The notes below the pieces were generated by a model. That model was given only the letters and a program-made list of their open reading frames with translations. It did no database searches and was not told the origin of the DNA. From JAOZMY01 sp964577975 (GTDB lineage Bacteria; Desulfobacterota; S145-22), in NCBI GenBank assembly GCA_964577975.1, contig CAZOBB010000003.1, forward strand, positions 1 through 32,373: a stretch of DNA of 32,373 bases. Direction: 5' to 3'. The stretch's first letter is position 1. Every line of letters starts with the position of its first letter. Below, one piece after another: positions 8,450-16,364 of this stretch. The translations under genes were made by a program, and so were the position numbers.

Positions 8450-8495
8450 GGATAAAAATAAAGCTCCCTGATAATGTAAACCTTATCAGGGAGCC
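8450..8495 (-). terminator. Rho-independent terminator of the catabolic operon
   Basis: Perfect 12-base arms (GCTCCCTGATAA at 8463-8474 and TTATCAGGGAGC at 8483-8494) surround an 8-base loop. On the minus strand the hairpin is followed by TTTATTTTTAT. It lies directly after the last gene of the leftward operon (stop at 8502) and before the fusA promoter, separating the two transcripts. Confidence 0.92.
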
Positions 8496-8501
8496 ATGTT
8501 A

Positions 8502-9080
8502 CTATCTCAAACCATCCTCACACTTTGCTTCCTCCTTTTTGAGCCCTCCCACACGGGCAAGGGGGCGTCCTGAATCGGTCACGACCAATGCCACCACGAT
8601 TTCATCGTCCCGCGGAGCATCCTGGACCCGAATCTCCATGGCGTCAAAGTGTGAACGAACAAATGCCGCATCTTTGAAATGGAGCGGTACATCCAGCGGG
8701 GTTCCCGGACCACCCATCTTTTTAGCGGAAGGAATGATTGCCTTTCCGCCTCCCAAGGCTTCCCGGAAAGGTTTCCCCAGTTTTGGATGGAGGATAGCCG
8801 CGGCATGTTCCAGTTCCCCTTTGAAACCGACAATGGCTCCCTTTCCATAGCTTTCCGATTTCTCCTTGGGTATCCCCAACGCTTGAACCGCAAGCTCCCC
8901 TAGCATCTTTCCCAACTCTTCACCAATTCCCATCAATTCCGTCAAGTCTTCCTGGTACTTTCCCGCAAAAGGATTTTTTATGACGGCGATCGCCGCCGCC
9001 TTCCGATGAGGCGGATCAATCCGTCTCCCCATCTCTTCACGGGTTTCCTCTACAACCGTCACCACCTTGCGTATTTCCAT
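8502..9080 (-). CDS. PF06684 'amino acid synthesis' family protein
   Basis: This 192-residue protein matches, by overall pattern, the family called amino acid synthesis (PF06684/DUF1185). Recognisable parts are the N-terminal EIRKVVTVVEET, RKAAAIAVIKNPFAGKY near residue 27, GKGAIVGFKGELEHAAAILH in the middle, and PLDVPLHFKDAAFVRSHFDAMEIRV near the end. The length is normal for the family. The name is historical and no reaction is established to my knowledge. It has no signal peptide, so it is probably cytoplasmic. A strong AAGGAGG site overlaps the UPF0280 stop, so it is the last coupled gene of the N-heterocycle operon, which implies a role in that pathway. A hydrolytic or ring-handling function is possible but unproven. 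Confidence 0.75.
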   Translation of the reverse strand: MEIRKVVTVVEETREEMGRRIDPPHRKAAAIAVIKNPFAGKYQEDLTELMGIGEELGKMLGELAVQALGIPKEKSESYGKGAIVGFKGELEHAAAILHPKLGKPFREALGGGKAIIPSAKKMGGPGTPLDVPLHFKDAAFVRSHFDAMEIRVQDAPRDDEIVVALVVTDSGRPLARVGGLKKEEAKCEDGLR

Positions 9081-9091
9081 ATCATACCTCC

Positions 9092-9931
9092 TTAGTTAAA
9101 GATTATTCCCTTTACTCCCACCACTTCTACGGACTCACCTTGCAAATACATTCCGGCCCCAAAAATTAGACCCCTCCATGCCAATCGCCATGCCATCTTT
9201 TCACCGTTCTGCAAAGCTCGCCTTTTTTCATGCTCTTTTAATGTGCCGCAGGAAATCGTTACCCATGTATCCGGAATGTCCGTTTCAGGATCAAGTTCGA
9301 CTGCTCGGCACTTTTTTACATTTCGTATCGATTCATCGTTCACATGGTTCCCCAAATAGGTCGCCGCCGCATCAGCCACAGCACCGGATGCAGCCACGGC
9401 AACCACCACATCCGCAATCCCCTGACTAAAACTACGCCCCCGCCAGCCGCTCGTCGCCACTCCAAAAGGGGATAAAGCACGGTCAATTTGAATCCGCCTC
9501 ATATCCCCTCTTTTCTTCCAGGCCCCGCGGATTCCCACATTGATGGGTGCGTCCCTGAGATCAATCGCCATATCACCGCCATTATTGATGACAATACTTG
9601 ACACTCCCGACCCTGCCACACCTTCTTCTAAATCCATCAACAGTTCATCCGCTATCGCTCCCGCCACGGCCGCCATGGGCGTAAGGGTCGCAGGATCTAT
9701 CTGCTGAACGGCTTCGATCATTCTGCGAACGACGCCAGGCCAGCGATATTTCACCTTTATATCTCTCCCTTTCAATTTAAGGATGGGTAAAAAATTCAGC
9801 ACTTCCCCCAACAACCTCTTCGCCACCCCCGATGACCTTTGTGCACAGACCTCCACCGCTTCTTTCTCTCCACAAACATGAACCCCTATCTCCAAGGGTC
9901 CATAAGAGATCTCCACGTGGCCTTCCGTCAT
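9092..9931 (-). CDS. UPF0280 family protein (ApbE superfamily), candidate flavin transferase
   Basis: A 279-residue protein with the UPF0280 signatures: LTPMAAVAGAIADEL, SIVINNGGDMAI, FGVATSGWRGRSFSQGIAD and AVADAAATYLGN. These mirror the ApbE motifs (NGGGD, ATSGDYE, ADALATA) seen in the true ApbE at 2470-3510. There is no signal peptide, so it should act in the cytoplasm. The frame is open to a TTG at 9967. ATG 9931 is preferred because it lies four bases past the stop of the preceding gene, although the ribosome-binding site is weak and re-initiation is likely. The tight coupling to a 6-hydroxynicotinate-reductase-like gene suggests it modifies that protein with flavin. This is inference from family and context, not a known activity. 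Confidence 0.8.
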   Translation of the reverse strand: MTEGHVEISYGPLEIGVHVCGEKEAVEVCAQRSSGVAKRLLGEVLNFLPILKLKGRDIKVKYRWPGVVRRMIEAVQQIDPATLTPMAAVAGAIADELLMDLEEGVAGSGVSSIVINNGGDMAIDLRDAPINVGIRGAWKKRGDMRRIQIDRALSPFGVATSGWRGRSFSQGIADVVVAVAASGAVADAAATYLGNHVNDESIRNVKKCRAVELDPETDIPDTWVTISCGTLKEHEKRRALQNGEKMAWRLAWRGLIFGAGMYLQGESVEVVGVKGIIFN

Positions 9932-9935
9932 CCCA

Positions 9936-11471
9936 TCATTTACCGATCTTCCCGTCTCCTGAGGCAAGCCAGTCTAAAACATCCTTCCATTCCAACAGGG
10001 CTTCCTTGTACCCACCCATCGCCAGATAATCGTCCAACCGCATCGTGAATTCCAGAGGAGCCACCGTTGCCGGAGTCGGGACCCATGTAAAAGCCCCACT
10101 TTCCACCTCCTCCACATCCACCATGAAGGTAATTCCTCCCCCTGGAAAGATAAACGGTGTTGCTCCCCCCACCGTCAATTTTGCCTTTCGCGCATGAACG
10201 GCTTCCGTCAACCTTACCGGATACAGCACCACACTGACGCGAGCACTTCCCCCACATCCTCCCACGTAAACGGCCGAAACTCGGGATTTTTGGCTCGTTT
10301 GGCGTATCTGAGCAACCGCCTCTTCGGCCTCCTTCGTCAAGGGAATTTCCTCGAAGGTGTGATCCCCCTTCCATCGAACCAACTTGGCCCGTTGCCCCGT
10401 TGTCTCCGTGAAAAGGATTTTCATTCCAATCCTGCCGTGAGAAGGATCGATTCTTTCTATCAGAGAAACAGGGTCCTCAACGCTCGTTCCTCCCCACCCC
10501 TTTCCGTGATCCCCGAAATACCGTCCTGGAGTGCTCTTTTTGAATTTCAACTGAACCCCACTGAATGGAATGCCCAAATATTTTCCAGCCGTATGTTCCG
10601 TGAAGACACCGGTAACGTGAGAATCGATGACAATGACCTCATCAGCGGCTCTCTTAAAATGGGGCGCAAACAATCCCATGGAGGCACTTCCACATCCAAC
10701 GCGCATTTTCTCGATGACCCGCCCGTCGATCACGGGCAATTCCCCCACCTTCAGTTTCAACGAAGCTCCGTCTTTAACCGTAAGTTCCACCTCTTTTTTG
10801 TTCGCGATATCGGCCACTACTCTCGCCACGACGAAACCATCTTTCCCCGTCAGAAGATTCGCCCCTCCCAAGGAAAGCATTTTCGATCCATACTCTTCCG
10901 TGGTCACATGGCCCACCCGATGACGCCCCGAATACACTGGCGCGCCTTCCTCCCCTATCGTTTCATCGGTGTCGATCTTCACTTTCACCCCACTATAGCT
11001 CAAAGGGGCCTCCGTGACCGCCGTTACCACATCCACACCGTCAACCTCCCCTTTAACGATAAAGGGAGCGGGTCGGTAATCGGGATAGGTGGTCCCGGCT
11101 CCTATCCCCGTAAGAAGAGGTTTTTGTATTTCCTGAGACCACAGGGGTTTGAAAAGGGAGGCGACATCCTCATACGTGTGGAGGCGGGTTGTCCTTACTC
11201 GCCGTCCCTCGTGGTTAAGGTAACGTCGGCAAGCTCCCACCCGACCGGGAGGAATATGACACCCTATGGGGCAAGCATCACATTGGATGGTTCCCTCAGG
11301 AAAAGGGGCATCCTCAATCGCTCCTGCAGGACAAACTTTCACACACGCCCCACACTGAACACACCCCGACGCTATATCCGCAACCTTCCCCTCCAATCTC
11401 ACCACCTCGAGGGGACACACCTCCACGCAGAATCCGCATCCTTTGCATTTGTTTGGATCAATTTTCATCAT
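9936..11471 (-). CDS. hnr: 6-hydroxynicotinate reductase-like iron-sulfur (flavo)protein
   Basis: A 511-residue protein. The N-terminus is a two-cluster ferredoxin domain with CxxCxxCxxxC motifs at Cys9/12/15/19 and Cys37/40/43/47. A third cysteine set follows at Cys64/67/71/81. The remainder (~90-511) is a catalytic region with many Gly-rich turns. The E. barkeri Hnr, which reduces 6-hydroxynicotinate to 1,4,5,6-tetrahydro-6-oxonicotinate with reduced ferredoxin, is reported to contain two [4Fe-4S], one [2Fe-2S] and a covalent flavin. The cysteine pattern fits that inventory. The gene sits directly after an enamidase homologue, the next enzyme of that pathway, eight bases from its stop. The exact substrate is unproven. 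The first of two ATGs (11471) is used. Confidence 0.8.
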   Translation of the reverse strand: MMKIDPNKCKGCGFCVEVCPLEVVRLEGKVADIASGCVQCGACVKVCPAGAIEDAPFPEGTIQCDACPIGCHIPPGRVGACRRYLNHEGRRVRTTRLHTYEDVASLFKPLWSQEIQKPLLTGIGAGTTYPDYRPAPFIVKGEVDGVDVVTAVTEAPLSYSGVKVKIDTDETIGEEGAPVYSGRHRVGHVTTEEYGSKMLSLGGANLLTGKDGFVVARVVADIANKKEVELTVKDGASLKLKVGELPVIDGRVIEKMRVGCGSASMGLFAPHFKRAADEVIVIDSHVTGVFTEHTAGKYLGIPFSGVQLKFKKSTPGRYFGDHGKGWGGTSVEDPVSLIERIDPSHGRIGMKILFTETTGQRAKLVRWKGDHTFEEIPLTKEAEEAVAQIRQTSQKSRVSAVYVGGCGGSARVSVVLYPVRLTEAVHARKAKLTVGGATPFIFPGGGITFMVDVEEVESGAFTWVPTPATVAPLEFTMRLDDYLAMGGYKEALLEWKDVLDWLASGDGKIGK

Positions 11472-11479
11472 GAGACGAT

Positions 11480-12631
11480 CTACAATGTGGCAGCGCGCTT
11501 GGGAGGTGGCGTGTTTCTGCTTTTCTGAACTTTAATCTCCCCATCGACAATAACCTTCGAAATGCCCGGGATGTCTCCCGCTTCTAGGGCTGAAAGGGCA
11601 TCGTCGCCAACGGATCCCATGGGAGCATCCATGATGACCAAATCCGCTGCCCTTCCAGGCTCTATGATACCGGCATCGATCTTGTGAACCCGCGCCGTAT
11701 TTCCCGTTGCCATACAAATCGCTATCTCCGGAGGAATTTCACCCAAAGAGGCAATCATATTCAACACCCGCAAAATACCCAATGGGACAACCCCCGTTCC
11801 CGAAGGATGGTCGTTTCCTATAATGACACGGTCGTAACTATTCTTCTCGCGCGTCAACCGACAGACCTCAAGGATCATCTTCGGATTACCACAATGGGAA
11901 ATCTCATAGACCAGATCCGTCTCCATCACGATCTTCCGCGCTTCCTCAGCAGACACCGAGGTGGGACCTCCGTTGAGATGGGAAACCACATCCGGATCGG
12001 TAGCTATAACCTGATCTGCCGTCACAACCGAACTGCCGGGAATCGAGGTTCCCCCTGTATGCATCATGACCGTCATGCCATATTTTTTGGCCCATTTCAC
12101 CATGGGGGCAGCCTCTTCCGGCTTCTTTATCTTTCCGAGACCGATCTCTCCCACCGTTTTGACACCTTCCCTCGCCATCTCGGCAAAATCCTCCTCCGTC
12201 AAACCAGGCTCAAGTATCAAGGCACCGCCCCGAACCTTCATCCCTCCTGGCCGAAAATTTTCGAACGCCTTCGCCGCAAGGATAGCCAGCGCCTTCACAC
12301 CGGCCGCATCCCTCGGACGTCCCTGGAGATGCACCTCACCTGCCGAAATCACCTGGGTTACCCCTCCATGCAATTCACTGTCGAGAAAATCGAGCATCCG
12401 TTGACGCGGCGTAAAATCACCCACGACCACATGGCAGTGAGAGTCCATCAATCCTGGCGTCACCGTCGTTCCTTGAGCATCTATAATCGTATCAACGCCG
12501 TCCCCTGAAAGTCCCGTTCCCACCGCCTCTATCTTTCCTTCTGCTATGAGGATAGAATCCGCGTCCAAGATTGGATTCGATACATCTCCCGATACGAGGG
12601 TTCCTATATTCCGAATAAGCATCTTTCCCAT
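11480..12631 (-). CDS. ena: Enamidase-like amidohydrolase (6-oxo-1,4,5,6-tetrahydronicotinate hydrolase type)
   Basis: A 383-residue amidohydrolase-superfamily enzyme. Metal ligands are visible as H65 and H67 (DSHCH), E162 (GEIGLG) in the bridging position, H191 (MMHTGG), H218 (SHLNGG) and D274 (GNDHPSG). The glutamate bridge, the MHTGGTSIPGSS segment, the IPGIS motif near residue 355 and the C-terminal SRNTPPPKRAA closely resemble, from memory, the E. barkeri Fe-Zn enamidase. That enzyme opens the lactam ring to 2-formylglutarate and ammonia. ATG 12631 is chosen over an upstream GTG because GGAGGTG precedes it and the MGKMLIRNIG start aligns with the family. It lies between the Mo hydroxylase and Hnr-like genes. 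Confidence 0.87.
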   Translation of the reverse strand: MGKMLIRNIGTLVSGDVSNPILDADSILIAEGKIEAVGTGLSGDGVDTIIDAQGTTVTPGLMDSHCHVVVGDFTPRQRMLDFLDSELHGGVTQVISAGEVHLQGRPRDAAGVKALAILAAKAFENFRPGGMKVRGGALILEPGLTEEDFAEMAREGVKTVGEIGLGKIKKPEEAAPMVKWAKKYGMTVMMHTGGTSIPGSSVVTADQVIATDPDVVSHLNGGPTSVSAEEARKIVMETDLVYEISHCGNPKMILEVCRLTREKNSYDRVIIGNDHPSGTGVVPLGILRVLNMIASLGEIPPEIAICMATGNTARVHKIDAGIIEPGRAADLVIMDAPMGSVGDDALSALEAGDIPGISKVIVDGEIKVQKSRNTPPPKRAATL

Positions 12632-12684
12632 TTCACACCTCCACACCTCATTGAGTTACGATTAAGACTAACACACCCCTTCTC

Positions 12685-12704
12685 GGAAGCCACCTATGGC
12701 TTCC
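12685..12704 (-). other. Hairpin between Mo-hydroxylase large subunit and enamidase genes
   Basis: GGAAGCC (12685-12691) and GGCTTCC (12698-12704) form a perfect seven-base stem with a six-base loop, straddling the stop codon of the large subunit. No T-run follows on the minus strand, so this is not a classical terminator. It may stabilise or process the mRNA, or slightly attenuate downstream expression. Confidence 0.4.
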
Positions 12705-14976
12705 ATCCCTTTTCCCTTTCACGCGTGCTCATTTCTCGAATAGTTTCCAGATCCGCCGGGATACGTTTCACCCACCAGCCCGTCGCGTCATGAATCGCAT
12801 TCAAGATGGCCGGCGCCGTCGGAATCAATGCTGGTTCACCCACCCCTTTGGCACCAAAAGGCCCGGAAGGCTCGGGCACCTCTACAATAATTGGCTCAAT
12901 CTCCGGAACATCCATGGCCGTGGGGATCAAATAGGTATCCAACGACATGGTCTTCTCTGGATAAAATTGCTCGAAAAGCCCCATCCCGATCCCCATCGCC
13001 ACCCCGCTAAAGATCTGCCCTTCCACGTTGGCCGGGTTGACCGCCTTTCCCACGTCATGAGCGCTCGCCGTTTTCATGACCGTGACCTGACCCGTGACCA
13101 AGTCCACTCCAACCAAGGTAACCTGGGACGCAAACGCGTAAGTGGTATAAGGGATTCCTTGCCCTGTTTCAGGGTCCAAGGCTGTGGTTTCAGGATTGAA
13201 ATATCCTTCTCCACGAACGACTTCCCCTTTTTTGAAGCCTTTACGAACGACATCTTCAAAAGACATCCTTACAAATTCCCTATGCCGTGAATAAAAGGCC
13301 CCATTCTCACATTCAATGAGATTCTCGGGAACTTTGAGGAGCTGAGCCGCCTTTGCCGCCATCGCCTCTTTTACCTTCTTCGCGGCCTCATACACAGCCC
13401 GCCCCGAAATATACGTCTGCCGGGAAGCGGAGGTGGCTCCCGCGTCGGTCGTCAGGGTGGTGTCTGCCCGCACGAGCCGAATCTTCTCATGCGAAATACC
13501 CAGCGTCTCCGCCGCAATCTGAACGAGTACGGTATCGGACCCCTGTCCAATATCCGCCGCCCCGGTGTAGAGCGTGACAATCCCCTCCTCATCCACTTCT
13601 ATTTGCGCACTCGAGGGGTTCGGGTGACCCGTATTTCCGATTCCGTACCACATGGATGCTACCCCAACACCCAGCTTCACACCGGCAGGCACCGACACCT
13701 GAGACGATGTAACCTCTCGACGAAATTTCTCATAAACAGGTTTAATCTTCTTCAAGGTTTCACGAATCCCCACACTCGCTTCCAATACTTGTCCCGTAGG
13801 CGTCTTTGAACCCGTCCGGAAGGCGTTCTGTAGCCGAAATTCGATGGGATCCATCCCCAACTGCTCCGCAATCCTGTTCATCTGGGACTCATGGGCAATG
13901 GCAATTTGGGGAACTCCAAATCCCCGCATCGCTCCCGACCACGGGTTGTTCGTGTAAACCGCCTTGCTCTCCACGTAAACGTTCGGAACTTCGTAAGGAC
14001 CCGTTGCATGCACCGCCGCCCGGGTCGCCACCGCGATACCATAGGAACCATACGCCCCCGTATCGGCAATGATCTCCGCCTCCATGGCCATCAATTTTCC
14101 GTCTTTCGTAGCCCCCGTCTTCATGCGTATAGTAAGAGGGTGTCTCTTCGCCGTACTCAAAAAAGATTCTTCCCGGGAATAGACCATGCGAACCGGCCGA
14201 TCAAGATAATACGCCGCCAACGCCAAGTACGGTTGCACCGAAATATCCAGTTTTCCTCCAAAACCACCACCCGTCTCCGTCTGGACAACCCGCACCTTTT
14301 CGGGAGGAACATTCAAAATAGAAACCAGTTGGGCATGGTCGGAATGGGGGTTTTGCGTGGTCACAAGGAGCAAGATACGCCCATTGGCCTCCTTATACGC
14401 CACACCCGCTTCCGGCTCGATATAGGCATGTTCCAACATATTCGTCTTGTATTCTTCCTCTACGATTATGTCGGAAGCGGCAAACCCTTCGCCTACATCC
14501 CCTTTCACAATCTTTCGGTTAAAAAGAAGGTTTCCTTTCTCATGAATACTGGGGGCATCCGGTTTCAATGCCTCCAAAGGATCAAAAACCGCAGGAAGCT
14601 CTTCTATCTCCACATCAATGGCTTTCAAGGCTTCTTCTGCGCTCTCCTCATCCTCTGCCGCGACAAGGGCAATGGCATCCCCCTTGAACCTCACCTTTTT
14701 GGACGCCAAAACCGTTTGATCTCTATTTATGATTCCATACAAATTTTCCCCTGGGATATCCTTCCACGTAAAAACCCTCACAACCCCTTTTACTTTCTTC
14801 GCCTTTTCCACATCTATTTTCTGGAGGAGGCCATGCGATACTGGACTTCGATAGACCTTTAAAATAAGGGCGTCCGGAAAAGAGAGGTCAGCCGCATATT
14901 TGGCCCTTCCCGTTACTTTTTCGCATATCCCAACACGCTCGATCCGTTTTCCCACTACCTTCGTTATGACATCCAT
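12694..14976 (-). CDS. Molybdenum hydroxylase large (Mo-pterin) subunit, nicotinate dehydrogenase-like
   Basis: A 760-residue xanthine-oxidase-family catalytic subunit. The a/b-hammerhead domain (~16-125) is followed by the Mo-cofactor domains. Visible motifs are GGGFGGK (236-242), GAMRGFG (348-354) and GAKGVGEPA (708-716), with E714 as the expected catalytic glutamate. These enzymes insert an oxygen atom from water into an aromatic N-heterocycle. Context with Hnr- and enamidase-like genes suggests nicotinate 6-hydroxylation or a close analogue. In E. barkeri the corresponding protein is split into NdhL and NdhM, whereas here it is one chain. The start lies three bases after the FAD-subunit stop (TAGGCAATG), so translation is coupled. 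No XdhC-type maturation gene is in the window. Confidence 0.93.
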   Translation of the reverse strand: MDVITKVVGKRIERVGICEKVTGRAKYAADLSFPDALILKVYRSPVSHGLLQKIDVEKAKKVKGVVRVFTWKDIPGENLYGIINRDQTVLASKKVRFKGDAIALVAAEDEESAEEALKAIDVEIEELPAVFDPLEALKPDAPSIHEKGNLLFNRKIVKGDVGEGFAASDIIVEEEYKTNMLEHAYIEPEAGVAYKEANGRILLLVTTQNPHSDHAQLVSILNVPPEKVRVVQTETGGGFGGKLDISVQPYLALAAYYLDRPVRMVYSREESFLSTAKRHPLTIRMKTGATKDGKLMAMEAEIIADTGAYGSYGIAVATRAAVHATGPYEVPNVYVESKAVYTNNPWSGAMRGFGVPQIAIAHESQMNRIAEQLGMDPIEFRLQNAFRTGSKTPTGQVLEASVGIRETLKKIKPVYEKFRREVTSSQVSVPAGVKLGVGVASMWYGIGNTGHPNPSSAQIEVDEEGIVTLYTGAADIGQGSDTVLVQIAAETLGISHEKIRLVRADTTLTTDAGATSASRQTYISGRAVYEAAKKVKEAMAAKAAQLLKVPENLIECENGAFYSRHREFVRMSFEDVVRKGFKKGEVVRGEGYFNPETTALDPETGQGIPYTTYAFASQVTLVGVDLVTGQVTVMKTASAHDVGKAVNPANVEGQIFSGVAMGIGMGLFEQFYPEKTMSLDTYLIPTAMDVPEIEPIIVEVPEPSGPFGAKGVGEPALIPTAPAILNAIHDATGWWVKRIPADLETIREMSTREREKGWKP

Positions 14977-14979
14977 TGC

Positions 14980-15858
14980 CTACCCCTTTTCAACGGCCAT
15001 ACGAACCGCCCGTATAACGAGATCCCCCACTACCGGTTTTTTATACGCCGTGGAAGATCGTAACCCGCTTAACGCAACCATCTGTTCCGCCGCCGCGCTT
15101 CCCGCTCTCTCCAACACTTCATCGGAATATGGTTGCCCTTTCAACATCTTTTCCGCCGCCGTCATCCGCACTGGACGAGGCGTAGAGGACCCCACACACA
15201 AACGCACCCACTCAAAGAGCTCCGTTTGACGGTTGTAGTAGAGCATACAAGCGAGATTCATACGGGCAATGGCCAACGCCCTTCGTCTCGCCAATTTCAA
15301 AAAGACCGCCCGACCCGAAGGGGGTGGAAGCGGCACGATGATTCCCGTCAATAATTCGTCCGGAGCGATAACCGTCTTGTAGGGTCCTTCAAAGAAATCG
15401 GTAACAGGAAGTACCCTTTCCCCCTCTGTGTTCGTCAAAATCAGCCGCGCCTCCAAGATAACGAGCGCAGGAATTGTATCGGCTGCCGGTGAGGCGTTGA
15501 CGATGTTTCCCCCCAAGGTCCCAAGATTCCGTATTTGAGGAGACCCGACGGTTCGGGCCGCCTCCGATAAAACCCCCATATACTCACGGATCAGATCCGA
15601 AGAAGCCAGCATGGTATGGGTAACCAGTGGCCCGATTCGGATCTCATTTCCCATTCGCTCTATCCTCGCCAATGTTCGAATCCTGGAAATATCCAACACC
15701 ACATCGGGACTGACCGTTTTCTCCCGTAACTGAATCATCAAATCGGTCCCACCTGCCAGAATCTTCGCCTTCTCACCCCGCCCGTGGGCTTTTTGAAGAA
15801 TGTCCAAAGCCTCCTGCACCGTCTTGGGCGCAATATACCGAAACCGCGGGTAGCTCAT
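14980..15858 (-). CDS. Molybdenum hydroxylase FAD-binding subunit
   Basis: A 292-residue CoxM/NdhF-type subunit that passes electrons from the Fe-S subunit to an acceptor. FAD-binding motifs are AGGTDLMIQLR (~35-46) and the TLGGNIVNASPAADT segment (~115). The C-terminal CO-dehydrogenase flavoprotein domain follows. The ATG overlaps the stop of the [2Fe-2S] subunit by four bases (ATGA), giving the common order S-F-L. It lacks the 4Fe-4S insertion found in 4-hydroxybenzoyl-CoA reductase HcrB, which argues against an aromatic-CoA reductase. Confidence 0.93.
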   Translation of the reverse strand: MSYPRFRYIAPKTVQEALDILQKAHGRGEKAKILAGGTDLMIQLREKTVSPDVVLDISRIRTLARIERMGNEIRIGPLVTHTMLASSDLIREYMGVLSEAARTVGSPQIRNLGTLGGNIVNASPAADTIPALVILEARLILTNTEGERVLPVTDFFEGPYKTVIAPDELLTGIIVPLPPPSGRAVFLKLARRRALAIARMNLACMLYYNRQTELFEWVRLCVGSSTPRPVRMTAAEKMLKGQPYSDEVLERAGSAAAEQMVALSGLRSSTAYKKPVVGDLVIRAVRMAVEKG

Positions 15859-16355
15859 ACCTTTTCTCCTCCCCGTTCCGCCACCGCTTCAATGGCATCC
15901 ACGATTTGCTGATACCCCGTACACCGGCAGAGATTTCCCGAAATCCCTTCCCGTATCTCTAGGCGCGTTGGATGGGGGTTTTCATCCAAAAGCGCCTTTG
16001 CGGAAAGGATCATTCCTGGCGTGCAAAATCCACACTGAACCGCTCCGTGCGTTATAAAGGCCTCCTGAAGGGGATGAAGCTCATCACCATTCGCCAATCC
16101 TTCTATGGTCAAAATCTCGGCACCATCCGCCTTGGGTGCCAAGACGAGACAGGAATTCACCGCCTTCCCGTTCATGATGACGGTACATGCACCACACTCC
16201 CCAATCCCACAACCTTCCTTTACCCCCGTTAACCCTAGATCCTCCCGCAAAATGGATAAAAGGGTCCGGTTCGCCTTCGTCCTAAGTACAACGGACGTTC
16301 CATTAACCACCATCGTGATCTCCACAATTCCATCACCCACACCCTCTTTCTCCAT
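15855..16355 (-). CDS. Molybdenum hydroxylase [2Fe-2S] subunit
   Basis: A 166-residue small subunit with the plant-type [2Fe-2S] ligands C49, C54, C57 and C69 (CGIGECGACTV), and the second cluster C108, C111, C143 and C145 (QCGFCTPGM and LCRCTGYQ). It relays electrons from the Mo site to FAD. The start ATG 16355 has an AGGAGG site five bases upstream; a nearer-looking ATG at 16360 is out of frame. It follows the flavoprotein gene by nine bases, so the two are on one transcript. The last motif, CRCTGYQQIVDAI, is typical of CO-dehydrogenase-like and nicotinate-dehydrogenase-like enzymes. Confidence 0.95.
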   Translation of the reverse strand: MEKEGVGDGIVEITMVVNGTSVVLRTKANRTLLSILREDLGLTGVKEGCGIGECGACTVIMNGKAVNSCLVLAPKADGAEILTIEGLANGDELHPLQEAFITHGAVQCGFCTPGMILSAKALLDENPHPTRLEIREGISGNLCRCTGYQQIVDAIEAVAERGGEKV

Positions 16356-16364
16356 TCCATCCTC

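Noticed and set aside
10194..11528. Plus-strand open frame of 444 codons opposite the Hnr-like gene
   Set aside because: The minus-strand protein has ferredoxin motifs and operon-type spacing. The plus-strand translation is low in recognisable motifs and has no ribosome-binding site.
11684..12508. Plus-strand open frame (274 codons) opposite the enamidase gene
   Set aside because: It is a shadow of a gene with a full metal-ligand set, and its composition (many His and Arg) is typical of antisense frames.
13891..14862. Plus-strand open frame (323 codons) opposite the Mo subunit gene
   Set aside because: It is antisense to well-conserved Mo-pterin motifs, with no start context and no family resemblance.
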